NCBI RefSeq assembly: GCF_003610375.1
Contig: NZ_RAPZ01000015.1
Location: 1-64,000, forward strand
Origin: Sphingomonas sp. PP-CC-1A-547
GTDB taxonomy: Bacteria > Pseudomonadota > Alphaproteobacteria > Sphingomonadales > Sphingomonadaceae
Direction: 5' to 3'
Length of the DNA: 64,000 bases
Part shown: piece by piece, positions 36,154 to 44,352 of the stretch
How the letters are laid out: each line of letters opens with the position of its first letter
Numbering within the stretch: the stretch's first letter is position 1
Translations under genes and position numbers: made by a program
Notes under the pieces: generated by a model
What the model saw: the letters and a program-made list of their open reading frames with translations, nothing else
Told to the model about the DNA's origin: nothing
The model's database searches: none

Positions 36154-37344
36154 TCAAATAGCCCCGGTGAATAGGAACTTGCGAAGCGCAGTACCGGCTT
36201 CGACTGGCGAGCAAATAGAGCTGACGGATGTGCGTCCCACTTCCGCAATTTTGGCGGCCTTCACGGTATCATCTACAATCGCACGAAGTCTTTCCGTCAG
36301 TAGTCTTGGGTCATCACGTTCTAGGTATACTGCCGCATTACCAAGAATTGAGCGAACATCACTTATGTCCGTAGTAAGGACCAGCAATCCATCGCCGGCC
36401 ATCTCAATGACCTTGGAGGGAAACGTAGTGTCTGCCAAAGGTCCACTATTAGGCTTTAACGCCAGTCCAACATCCATCTGGCCAAGCAGCGCTTCGTAGC
36501 CTGGATTATCGAGACGGCCATAAACTGTAACGACAGGGCCCTGGTTGCAAGATGCCGCGAGATGCGTAAAATCGATCAAGCTTTCGCCAGTTCCAGTTAT
36601 GTGAAAGTGCAGCCGCTTAGACCAAAGCTCATTTTGACTGCGCAAGATGTTGATTGCATCGACAAGCAGAGTAGCGCCGGTTGACGGTGACACCGTCCCA
36701 CCTAGCAATAGATGTATCACTGGGCCGTTAAACCGTCGGCTCTGAGGGGTGGAGCCCACGACACCGTAATACGCTTGCTGCGGCTGCAGGTGGGTTGCGC
36801 GCGATAACCTGCGGCAAGCTAGTAAAGCTCCGTTAGTGCAGGCGCGGTCCGTTAAAGCCGTCAAGCATCGTGCTTTAATAGCGCTTGGGCTCCAACCCTG
36901 TAATTCGGTTTCACCGTCCTCCAAGTCTAGAACAAGCCTGTACCCAATTAGGCGTGCAATCCAAATGGCAGGCAGGTAGGCTGGCATTCGATTATAAATC
37001 AAGATTACTGTCGAACGAGCACGGTGTCTACGAGCCCAGACAAGGGGTATGGCGGCCCAGAAAGAGAGTAGCTCGGATAAAATAGGTCGATGGATTAATG
37101 GTCCATATAATATCGGGACCTTCTGAGAACGGCTGACGCGTGGAGCGAAGTAACGTCCGGTACCATCTTGCCTTCCTCGACCTAAACTCAGCACAGTTGT
37201 CCTAACGCCAGCCAAACGCAAAACGCGAGCCATCATAAGTACTTTGCGAGTTGCCGCGGGGCTGTCAGTCTTGATGCCACGTTCTAACCGAACGTCATCT
37301 GCCAGAGCGTTGCATAGTATGAAAACGGTTTCGCTGTTTATCAT
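36154..37344 (-). CDS. Glycosyltransferase, GT-B type, divergent
   Basis: 396 aa. The N-terminal half has a hydrophobic strand-rich domain with P-I-L-S-E-L-L-S-F-W-A-A-I-P, and I-L-I-Y-N-R-M-P-A-Y. The C-terminal half has L-L-L-G-G-T-V-S-P-S-T-G near 232, V-T-V-Y-G-R-L-D near 290 and P-L-A-D-T-T-F-P-S-K-V-I-E-M-A near 322, matching GT4-like nucleotide-binding geometry more loosely than the neighbours. It overlaps the acyltransferase gene (37341) by 4 nt. Role in repeat-unit assembly is inferred from the operon. Confidence 0.75.
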   Translation of the reverse strand: MINSETVFILCNALADDVRLERGIKTDSPAATRKVLMMARVLRLAGVRTTVLSLGRGRQDGTGRYFAPRVSRSQKVPILYGPLIHRPILSELLSFWAAIPLVWARRHRARSTVILIYNRMPAYLPAIWIARLIGYRLVLDLEDGETELQGWSPSAIKARCLTALTDRACTNGALLACRRLSRATHLQPQQAYYGVVGSTPQSRRFNGPVIHLLLGGTVSPSTGATLLVDAINILRSQNELWSKRLHFHITGTGESLIDFTHLAASCNQGPVVTVYGRLDNPGYEALLGQMDVGLALKPNSGPLADTTFPSKVIEMAGDGLLVLTTDISDVRSILGNAAVYLERDDPRLLTERLRAIVDDTVKAAKIAEVGRTSVSSICSPVEAGTALRKFLFTGAI

Positions 37345-37829
37345 AGTGTTCGCTTCACGCGAGCGGGAACTCCTACCGCTAAGCAGTTCGGGGGCAGGTC
37401 TTCAGTTACGACAGATCCTGCGGCTACAACGGTGCCTTCGCCAATGGAAACACCGCCCAGAATGAGTACGTTGGCTCCAATCCAGCATCCATCGCCGATT
37501 GACACCGCCTTACTCGTACCCAGCCCTGCTCGGCGAGACGAGGGGCCGATTTCATGGCCACCAGTTACAATGCGAACAAATGGGCCGATGTCACAGGCGG
37601 CACCCACTGACACCGGGGCATCTGCATGAGTGTAAATTAAAACCCGGGGGCTTAGCCAGGAATCTTTTCCGATACTAACGCGGCCAGGACCGAAAAACCA
37701 TCCTTGACCGCAGACCGACACCCCATCACCGAGCTCCAAGCCCGCCATCCGAAGTACTATTCGCCTAAAGGCGAATAGCCGGGTTGGAGGAAGGGACCAT
37801 AGTAACAAATTAATTATGTGTCTGATCAT
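37341..37829 (-). CDS. Hexapeptide-repeat acyltransferase (WcaF/LacA-like)
   Basis: 162 aa left-handed beta-helix enzyme. Hexapeptide turns can be followed through G-P-G-R-V-S-I-G-K-D-S-W-L, V-S-V-G-A-A-C-D-I-G, K-A-V-S-I-G-D-G-C-W-I-G-A-N-V-L-I-L-G-G-V-S-I-G-E-G-T-V-V-A-A-G-S-V-V-T-E-D, ending P-A-R-V-K. The catalytic His is probably in G-G-H-E-I-G. It should acetylate a sugar of the repeat unit from acetyl-CoA. ATG at 37829 overlaps the polymerase stop (ATGA), which sets the start. Confidence 0.9.
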   Translation of the reverse strand: MIRHIINLLLWSLPPTRLFAFRRIVLRMAGLELGDGVSVCGQGWFFGPGRVSIGKDSWLSPRVLIYTHADAPVSVGAACDIGPFVRIVTGGHEIGPSSRRAGLGTSKAVSIGDGCWIGANVLILGGVSIGEGTVVAAGSVVTEDLPPNCLAVGVPARVKRTL

Positions 37830-39181
37830 GATGCTGCCACCGCCGAGTCTCGCGATGCTTGGTTGCGTCGAACATCGAACCACTTAATGATCAAACAGAA
37901 CATAAAAAGTAGTAGTATGTTATTATCAGAAAACGCCGGTATTAGTGGTAGGTAGATGGCGCCGATGATCATTAGTGTTGCTAGGACGCAGTCGAGGAAA
38001 GACCCGCCATTGACTGCCGACCTCCATACGACGGAGCTTATAAAACCTTGGACGGCTAGAAAAACGCCCGCACCGAGGAATCCAAAGTCCATTATGAGGT
38101 TGGCAACGGCGGTGGTCCACCCCACGCCAATGACTTGTTGCGCATCAAGTGCTGCCACCCGTAGCTGGTACATATCAACCACATTAATACCAGTTAATGG
38201 TTCAATCTGCCTGTATATGAAGGGAAAGTTCATTGCGCCCTTTGAGATATTGATCAAATCAGTTTGCAAATATCGATCAAACAGGGCGATTGAGCTCGAG
38301 AAGTATACCATCGCCTCAATAAATGTTTCTTTGAATCCGGAACCCAATATACCGATAGATGCCTCGAACCAATGCGGTAAGTCGAAGTCGAATAGCCGGG
38401 CTAGAACCTCTGACTTCACATCGGATACCCGACTATCATTACGTGCTATTGCAACATAACCCATGTAGGCGACCATAATTCCAGAAATTGCGGATACGAA
38501 TATGGAGCCGCCCTTTGAAGTGCCATTGGGATCCGATCGTATTCGCCAGAAAAACTGGCCCAGGACACTTACGAGAATTATCTGTAGCGCGGCTTGACGA
38601 CCCGCAGCTAGCACCGCGCCCATCAGGAAGCCAAGGACCGGCAAGGCAAAGATTATGGTTCGTTTAGGACCTAGTTCCAGACGGAATATCAAGGCGAACA
38701 GGTACGAGAATAGGCAGGCCCAAGTCATAACAGATGCGGCGCGCGCCAGTCCGCTTGCCGACTCTTTCCCGACGAAGCTATCGCGCAGGTCGGAAAGGTT
38801 GAGTAGGCTTCCCCCTCCGTTAAGAATGAAATCGAGGACTAGGCAGCCGCCACCAACCATACCGATGACCCAGCAAAAGCGAGCTATGGGCATAAGCGAT
38901 CCGAACTCACGCATTGAGTCAGTTGGAGCTGGGCTTCTTCTCACCACCGGGCCGCGATAGAATAACTCGATTGCCGCTCCGCCTGCGAATGAGAGCATCG
39001 CGAAGGAAATTACCATTCCCAATCGGGGGTCCCTGTAGTCCAGGTATCGGTAGTCGATCACACCTACTACGATGGGGGAAATGCAGACGATCCACGCTAA
39101 GCTAGCGGCCCAAATCGGGCCCTTAACGTTGCGGGAAAGGAAGAGCAGCGCTACGGCTAGCGCCAGACTGGCCGTTAACAT
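37826..39181 (-). CDS. Oligosaccharide repeat-unit polymerase-like membrane protein (Wzy)
   Basis: 451 aa, about ten to twelve hydrophobic helices separated by short loops and one longer periplasmic loop around residues 260-330. Overall topology and place, first in a glycosyltransferase operon, are those of a Wzy polymerase, which joins flipped repeat units in the periplasm. There is little sequence conservation in this family, so the call depends on topology and context. Start 39181 has an AAGG site 9 nt upstream; 39214 is the next choice. It is divergent from the pectate-lyase-like gene at 39298. Confidence 0.75.
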   Translation of the reverse strand: MLTASLALAVALLFLSRNVKGPIWAASLAWIVCISPIVVGVIDYRYLDYRDPRLGMVISFAMLSFAGGAAIELFYRGPVVRRSPAPTDSMREFGSLMPIARFCWVIGMVGGGCLVLDFILNGGGSLLNLSDLRDSFVGKESASGLARAASVMTWACLFSYLFALIFRLELGPKRTIIFALPVLGFLMGAVLAAGRQAALQIILVSVLGQFFWRIRSDPNGTSKGGSIFVSAISGIMVAYMGYVAIARNDSRVSDVKSEVLARLFDFDLPHWFEASIGILGSGFKETFIEAMVYFSSSIALFDRYLQTDLINISKGAMNFPFIYRQIEPLTGINVVDMYQLRVAALDAQQVIGVGWTTAVANLIMDFGFLGAGVFLAVQGFISSVVWRSAVNGGSFLDCVLATLMIIGAIYLPLIPAFSDNNILLLFMFCLIIKWFDVRRNQASRDSAVAAS

Positions 39182-39297
39182 ACAGGGCGACCTTAGAGTG
39201 GCGTCGGGTGGCATCGCTTAGCCCAAGCCCTTATAGCGGCGCAACTAGAAGGACCGCTCGCTCCGCAACGAACCTGATGAAACCGGAAACTAGCTTG

Positions 39298-40866
39298 ATG
39301 ATTGACCACCTTTCCTTGAGCCGACGCGAGGCTTTGGGCGGAGCGCTGTTGGGCTCTGGGGCAGCTGCAATGTCCTCGGCTGGTGGTCAATCCTCGGGAG
39401 ATCCGCCTATGCTAAATCTGATCTCAGTTCGTGATCTGGGGGCGGCGGGCGATGGTCGGACTGACGACACGAAAGCCGTTCAAAGCGCAATCGACCGCGC
39501 GGCAGCGGGGGCTGACGGTGGCACGGTATGGTTCCCGCCAGGTCGCTACGCAGTGCGTAGCTTGTCTTGCATCAACCGGGACGCTGCCAGTTTTCATCCA
39601 GTCCTACGGTTGTTGGGGGCAGGGGCGGGGGTTTCGAGTATCGTGCCGTTGGCAGCTGGGGCAGTTCTGATCGATGCCTCGGGAAGATCGGGGTTTCGCA
39701 TGGAATCCTTGTCGATCGATAGTAATGCTCTTCTGTCAAAAGTCGGCATCCTCCTGGCTCGCCGGCGCGAAAGTCCGAACTGCAACGCCACGCGCATACG
39801 CGACGTTAGGGTAGAAGGGGCGTTCTCTCACGCCGCTGTCGTAGCGGTGGCCGCTGAGAGTATGGTGTGGAGTGAATGCCACTTTCAAAACGGGCATGTA
39901 CCGGCTCGGAGCGCCTGTTTCATCACTAGCCATTCGCCTGAGCAAGCAGGATTGGTCGACGTCGGACCATGGGTCGAAGGGCCAAACACCGATAATCGCT
40001 TTTTTGGCTGCACATTTTACACGCCATATCAGGGTGCTTGCCCCGTCCATCTACGCGGCTCTACCGGTACAATGTTCTTTGGATGCACGATTATCGCTGG
40101 TGACGCGATGAATACGCGATTAGTGACCTATCGACCAGGGAAAGGCATTTTTAACGGGCCTGTCGGATGGTTTGGCTGCCATTTCGAAGTCTTTGGTCGA
40201 GGCAGCGTGGTTCACTTCCTGGACGCACCACTTGGTGTATCGTATTTCCAAAGCGTGCAATGTCAGGGCGGATCGCTTGTAGTAGAGGCGGGAACGGCGC
40301 AAGTCGATTTTGACCGCACGGACTCGAGGCGGCAACCTGTTTTGCGTAACTGGCGGTGGCAATCGCCGCCTACCCCGCCGGGTGTCGAACGTGTCGATTT
40401 TCATGCTTATCTACTGGACAGCTGCAGCATTGATTCGCGGGTAGGGCCAAGCGCAGGTAATGTGATTGCTCTGGGCGCGATTGATCATAGCGAGATTTTT
40501 GCTCACGAGGTTCGGACCTCTCAAGTTGTCGGAACACCGCTCCGCCTAGCCTCCGATGGAATGCCTAACGCTGGAACATGGCCTGCTGGCGCTTTTATCG
40601 AGAACCTCAATGTTGTTCGGGGGCAACCTACCGGCTGGCGGGTTCCTAAGGGCGGCGGGGGGACAATCGCCACTGAAGACGGATGGGGGCGAAATGGCGC
40701 AGGCCTCTTTCCAGGCGAGATTGTAAATTATAAGGGCGTGCCCCACGCTGTTTGGTACGTCGATCCTTCCGGTTTTGTGATTCTCGAAGGAAGTGGATCG
40801 TCGCGAATATCGCTCGCAGATATCGAGCAGCGCGCCCCCTCTCTCTTGGCACTTCCGGCCCTTTAA
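39298..40866 (+). CDS. Tat-exported pectate-lyase-superfamily (beta-helix) protein
   Basis: 522 aa. The N-terminus has a twin-arginine signal (L-S-L-S-R-R-E-A-L-G-G-A-L-L-G-S-G-A-A-A), pointing to export of a folded protein. Mature residues ~45-95 match the Pectate_lyase_3 entry motif: V-R-D-L-G-A-A-G-D-G-x-T-D-D-T-x-A-V-Q-x-A-I-D, then G-G-T-V-W-F-P-P-G-R-Y. The remainder is beta-helix-like, with recurring F-x-G-C and F-x-S-V-x-C turns. It may cut, trim or bind the polysaccharide in the periplasm or outside. Start 39298 or 39277. It leads the plus-strand group that also includes a glycosyltransferase and the flippase. Confidence 0.82.
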   Translation: MIDHLSLSRREALGGALLGSGAAAMSSAGGQSSGDPPMLNLISVRDLGAAGDGRTDDTKAVQSAIDRAAAGADGGTVWFPPGRYAVRSLSCINRDAASFHPVLRLLGAGAGVSSIVPLAAGAVLIDASGRSGFRMESLSIDSNALLSKVGILLARRRESPNCNATRIRDVRVEGAFSHAAVVAVAAESMVWSECHFQNGHVPARSACFITSHSPEQAGLVDVGPWVEGPNTDNRFFGCTFYTPYQGACPVHLRGSTGTMFFGCTIIAGDAMNTRLVTYRPGKGIFNGPVGWFGCHFEVFGRGSVVHFLDAPLGVSYFQSVQCQGGSLVVEAGTAQVDFDRTDSRRQPVLRNWRWQSPPTPPGVERVDFHAYLLDSCSIDSRVGPSAGNVIALGAIDHSEIFAHEVRTSQVVGTPLRLASDGMPNAGTWPAGAFIENLNVVRGQPTGWRVPKGGGGTIATEDGWGRNGAGLFPGEIVNYKGVPHAVWYVDPSGFVILEGSGSSRISLADIEQRAPSLLALPAL

Positions 40867-40986
40867 GTTTTTCCCCCTCAAAGCGGCTGGCAATCGGCTG
40901 CCTCTTGGTTCAAGGCGCCCCGCAATTCCTATAACGGCGGACCCTTTTATGCGCCTTGCACCAAGTACCTCCAAGGGGAGGGGGTT

Positions 40987-41958
40987 ATGACCATGCTCGT
41001 CAGCGCAACTGCCGAACCGTATCAAATTACCGAAAACGTCTACCTTGATCCCAATTCCGGGCATCAATGGGACGAGCTTATCCAACGAGATTTTCTCGCG
41101 GACACCTTCCACGCTCTGCAGGAGCTTCTCGATCCCGAACTGCAAGACGTAAAATTCTATGTCTTCAGCCCACATCGCGCTGATCGGGTTCCGGCATCTA
41201 TCGCTTTCAACGGGCAGCGTAAGGTCCTGATCTTTCTGTCTGATGAGGCAGACTCTGTTACGCCAACGGCACTTTCACAGTATTATATTGCGATATTTAA
41301 ACCTAGCATGCGCGCCGAAAAAGTAGGCGAAAACATACATACGATGAGCCTTGGTTTAGCCAATGGTGTTCCGGCAATCTCGGGGACGCCAATGCCGGAG
41401 CGGCAGGTTGACGTTCTATTTACGGGTAATCTAAACCGTAATCGGTATCCCCTTTATTTTGCGTTCCACCCAATATTGCGTAAGATGCCAAAGCTAGCGC
41501 ATAATAAGCTGTTCCACCTGATTGCTCGGTCGCCACTGGGCCGTCTCCTTAAGCGAGATTTCAGTGTAAAAACGCATGGCGTTCGGCTGATAACCTTCAC
41601 GTCTGGTTTCGGAAAGGGTTTGAGTCGGGATGCGTATGGTAAGATGTTGGCTGACAGTCGTGTTGTACTCGCTCCACGAGGTTTTGTAAGCGCCGAAACC
41701 TTTCGGCATCTTGAAGCACTACGTGCTGGTGCAGTCGTCGTGTCGGATAGGCTGCCGGATACATTCTTGTATCGCAACTCACCGATCATTTGCGTCGACA
41801 ACTGGAGCGATGGGTTACGCGTCGTGGACGACCTTCTGCAAGATCCTGATCGTCTCGAATGCCTTCATACGGCTGGCTTGCGGTGGTACGATGAGAAACT
41901 CTCGCCCTATGCCACGGCACGTTGGATTATTGAAAAGGTAAGCAATGCTAACGCCTGA
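40987..41958 (+). CDS. Exostosin-like glycosyltransferase
   Basis: 323 aa. The C-terminal half has the exostosin/GT47-like pattern: Y-G-K-M-L-A-D-S-R-V-V-L-A-P-R-G-F-V-S-A-E-T-F-R-H-L-E-A-L-R-A-G-A-V-V-V-S-D. The N-terminal half is less conserved and has a V-D-V-L-F-T-G-N strand near 140. No membrane segment. The start at 40987 has a GGGGAGGGGG ribosome site directly upstream. Its 3' end overlaps the flippase gene by 14 nt. It probably adds a repeat-unit sugar; donor unknown. Confidence 0.75.
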   Translation: MTMLVSATAEPYQITENVYLDPNSGHQWDELIQRDFLADTFHALQELLDPELQDVKFYVFSPHRADRVPASIAFNGQRKVLIFLSDEADSVTPTALSQYYIAIFKPSMRAEKVGENIHTMSLGLANGVPAISGTPMPERQVDVLFTGNLNRNRYPLYFAFHPILRKMPKLAHNKLFHLIARSPLGRLLKRDFSVKTHGVRLITFTSGFGKGLSRDAYGKMLADSRVVLAPRGFVSAETFRHLEALRAGAVVVSDRLPDTFLYRNSPIICVDNWSDGLRVVDDLLQDPDRLECLHTAGLRWYDEKLSPYATARWIIEKVSNANA

Positions 41959-43312
41959 GCCAAGCGCAAATGCGTCGGCTAAAAAACTCTCCGTTAAATT
42001 CGCTCGCTTTAAGCCCGGAGCTCTCCGAGCCAGTTTGGCACAACGAACGGTACTGAAAAGCCTAGCTGCTAACGTTAGTTGGCTAGTCGCGGATCGCGTG
42101 ATCAGGTTGGGTGTTGGTCTTGTAGTAAACATATGGATTGCTCGGTTTTTGGGACCGGCGAAGTTTGGTCTTTTTAATTACGCCCAAGCAATAGCTACGA
42201 TGTTTTCGTTCGCCTCTACGCTTGGTCTGCCAGAAATACTGATGCGTGATTTGGTGGGCCGGCCGGATCGCCAGCGAATGATTTTAGCAAGTGCGTTTGC
42301 CCTGCGAGTTGGCGGTGCAGCATTGGTATTATTGCTATCGATGATTTTCATTGTCGCTACGCGGCCCACCGAACCGGCGACTTGGGTTATTATGGCCTTT
42401 TTAGCGAGTGCTCAAATCGCCCAATCAATGGATGTCATTGATTCCGAGTACCAAAGTAGGGGTAAAGTAAGCAGAATTGTTCTTCTGAGAAACCTAAACT
42501 TTTTGGTTTTTTCGGTATTGAAGGTTGCTGCGATCCTTCTTGGGGCCGGGGTTATCACGTTTGCCCTCCTGTATTCATTAGAGCTGTTTGTTGTCGCGGG
42601 TCTAATGTATGCGGCTGCGACGCACGACGGGCATGCTTTTGCTATCAAAGATGCAACGCGAGAGGAAATGCGGCGACTTTTGAAAGAGGTGGCTCCACAA
42701 ATCGCACGATTGGCCATCATAGGCGTGTATATGCGGGCCGATCAGCTATTGATCGGTCAGTTGCTGGGAGACGCCCAGGTAGGTATCTATACAGCGGCTA
42801 CTCGGCTGATAGAGGCATGGTATCTCGTTATAACTGCAGTAATGCTGGCGGTAACGCCTCGGTTGGCGCATACATTCCACTTCGACCACGATCGGTATGA
42901 TCAGCAATTAACGCTTGTGATCAGATTTATTACGTGGGCATCGGTTGGTGTTGCTCTAGTCGTAACTGTTGTCGCACCAACTGCAATAAAACTCCTATAT
43001 GGCACCGCGTTTGCAGCCGCGGGACCGGTACTGATGGTGCACGGTTGGGCAACGGTGTTTAGCTCGCTAGGCCAAGCAGTTAGCGGCGCGTTGGTAAACC
43101 GTCGGCTGCTTCATATCGGGGTCTATCAAGCTTTGCTCGGTGCGGCTGTGAATATCGGAACCTGCCTATTACTCATCCCGTTGATGGGTGTCGTTGGCGC
43201 CGCGGTTGCAGCTGTGGTGACGCAAATTGCCACCGGGTTGCTGCTGAATGCTTTTTTTCCAGAGACCCGACACCTTCTGCGAATACAGCTCCGAGCCATC
43301 TTTTTTCGCTGA
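41945..43312 (+). CDS. wzx: Wzx-type lipid-linked oligosaccharide flippase
   Basis: 455 aa MOP-superfamily membrane protein with about twelve to fourteen helices. The N-terminal segment N-V-S-W-L-V-A-D-R-V-I-R-L-G-V-G-L-x-V-N-I-W-I-A-R-F-L-G-P-A-x-F-G-L-F-N-Y-A is the classic start of polysaccharide flippases. R-A-D-Q-L-L-I-G-Q-L-L-G-D-A-Q-V-G-I-Y near 262 is the second conserved block. It moves undecaprenyl-linked repeat units to the periplasmic face for Wzy. It overlaps the exostosin-like gene by 14 nt. Confidence 0.93.
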   Translation: MLTPEPSANASAKKLSVKFARFKPGALRASLAQRTVLKSLAANVSWLVADRVIRLGVGLVVNIWIARFLGPAKFGLFNYAQAIATMFSFASTLGLPEILMRDLVGRPDRQRMILASAFALRVGGAALVLLLSMIFIVATRPTEPATWVIMAFLASAQIAQSMDVIDSEYQSRGKVSRIVLLRNLNFLVFSVLKVAAILLGAGVITFALLYSLELFVVAGLMYAAATHDGHAFAIKDATREEMRRLLKEVAPQIARLAIIGVYMRADQLLIGQLLGDAQVGIYTAATRLIEAWYLVITAVMLAVTPRLAHTFHFDHDRYDQQLTLVIRFITWASVGVALVVTVVAPTAIKLLYGTAFAAAGPVLMVHGWATVFSSLGQAVSGALVNRRLLHIGVYQALLGAAVNIGTCLLLIPLMGVVGAAVAAVVTQIATGLLLNAFFPETRHLLRIQLRAIFFR

Positions 43313-43628
43313 CGCACGAGCGGCCGGTTTGTGGTGGGGCGGGTAGGTGTATGGCGTGTGCCTGGAGCCATCCGAAGATCTCATTTCGATAGGCTTGGTT
43401 CAGGCACTCCAGCGATGGCGTCCGCGCAATAGCGAACTTCCGAAGGGGCCAACCGTTCCCGTAGTGAGGCTTTTGGGTCACAGACGCGTCGATCGCGCGT
43501 CCGTATATGAAGGTTGTAAGGCGGATGCCTTCTGCGCGTCGGTGCGCCGACCGGCGTTAAGCTTTACCGTCGTCAAACGAGCATCTATAGGGCGCTCTCA
43601 TATTCAATTTGAGAAGCCTCCCAAGCGT
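43313..43628. promoter_or_regulatory. Gap before the export operon
   Basis: 316 bp with no convincing gene; the open frame through it is an upstream extension of the wza-like gene with no signal-like start. TCTCA (43599-43603) and TGAGA (43611-43615) form a weak inverted repeat near the start codon. Likely promoter of the wza-wzc operon. Confidence 0.35.
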
Positions 43629-44339
43629 ATGCGTAGTGATCGCTATATAGTGTTAATTGCGCTCGCGCTGGGAGCGTGTGCGCATACGGAGCCGCTAGTT
43701 TCCACGCCTCGCCTGTCCGTGGTAGAGGGGAGTCAGGCTCTTCCTGCGCCCAACCGACAGGATTTGACTGCCGCGGACCGGCCGGCTTTGATCGGTCCGC
43801 TGGATACGATCCAGGTTGATGTCTTTAACGTCCCCGAGCTCAGCCGCGAGATGCAGGTCGATGCCAGTGGGCGTATCGCGATGCCGCTTGCCGGCACAGT
43901 CGATGCGCGTGGCCGTACGGCTAGCGAACTGGCTCGTGCGGTCGAAGCAGCGCTTCGGGGACGGTATGTCCGCAAGCCCGAGGTCACCGTCAATATCAAA
44001 AGTTCGGTAAGCCAGGTCGTAACCATCGACGGGCAAGTCGTGGAGCCTGGGCTTTATCCGGTTACCAATCAGATGACGCTATTGCGCGCCATTGCTTCGG
44101 CGAAGGGCATGTCTGAATTTGCGCGCCAGAATGAGGTCGTGATCTTGCGAACCGTTCAGGGGCGAAAGATGGCCGGTCTTTACGATGTCGATGCCATCCG
44201 CCGCGGCGCGTATGACGATCCAGCTATCTTTGCCAACGACGTGATCGTAGTCGGCGATTCACCGCAGCGGCGCCTATTCCGCGATTTTGTATCATTGTCG
44301 CCGATAGTTGCCGCGCCACTGATCGCGATCCTTCAGTAA
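43629..44339 (+). CDS. Polysaccharide export lipoprotein (Wza/GelD-like)
   Basis: 236 aa. Lipoprotein signal with lipobox L-A-L-G-A-C17. The Poly_export domain covers ~50-130 (P-A-L-I-G-P-L-D-T-I-Q-V-D-V-F-N-V-P-E-L-S, then V-D-A-S-G-R-I-A-M-P-L-A-G) and a SLBB-like domain ~135-210 (V-T-I-D-G-Q-V-V-E-P-G-L-Y-P). It is shorter than E. coli Wza (no C-terminal outer-membrane helix), as in GelD/OtnA-type proteins of sphingomonads. It forms the outer-membrane/periplasmic part of the export channel. The ATG at 43629 is chosen for the signal. The co-polymerase gene follows after 13 nt. Confidence 0.92.
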   Translation: MRSDRYIVLIALALGACAHTEPLVSTPRLSVVEGSQALPAPNRQDLTAADRPALIGPLDTIQVDVFNVPELSREMQVDASGRIAMPLAGTVDARGRTASELARAVEAALRGRYVRKPEVTVNIKSSVSQVVTIDGQVVEPGLYPVTNQMTLLRAIASAKGMSEFARQNEVVILRTVQGRKMAGLYDVDAIRRGAYDDPAIFANDVIVVGDSPQRRLFRDFVSLSPIVAAPLIAILQ

Positions 44340-44352
44340 GGCTGAGGCTTAC

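Noticed and set aside
33130..37344. Longer upstream starts for several glycosyltransferase genes
   Set aside because: They would extend deep into the preceding genes. The ATGA or one-base junctions give starts typical of a coupled operon.
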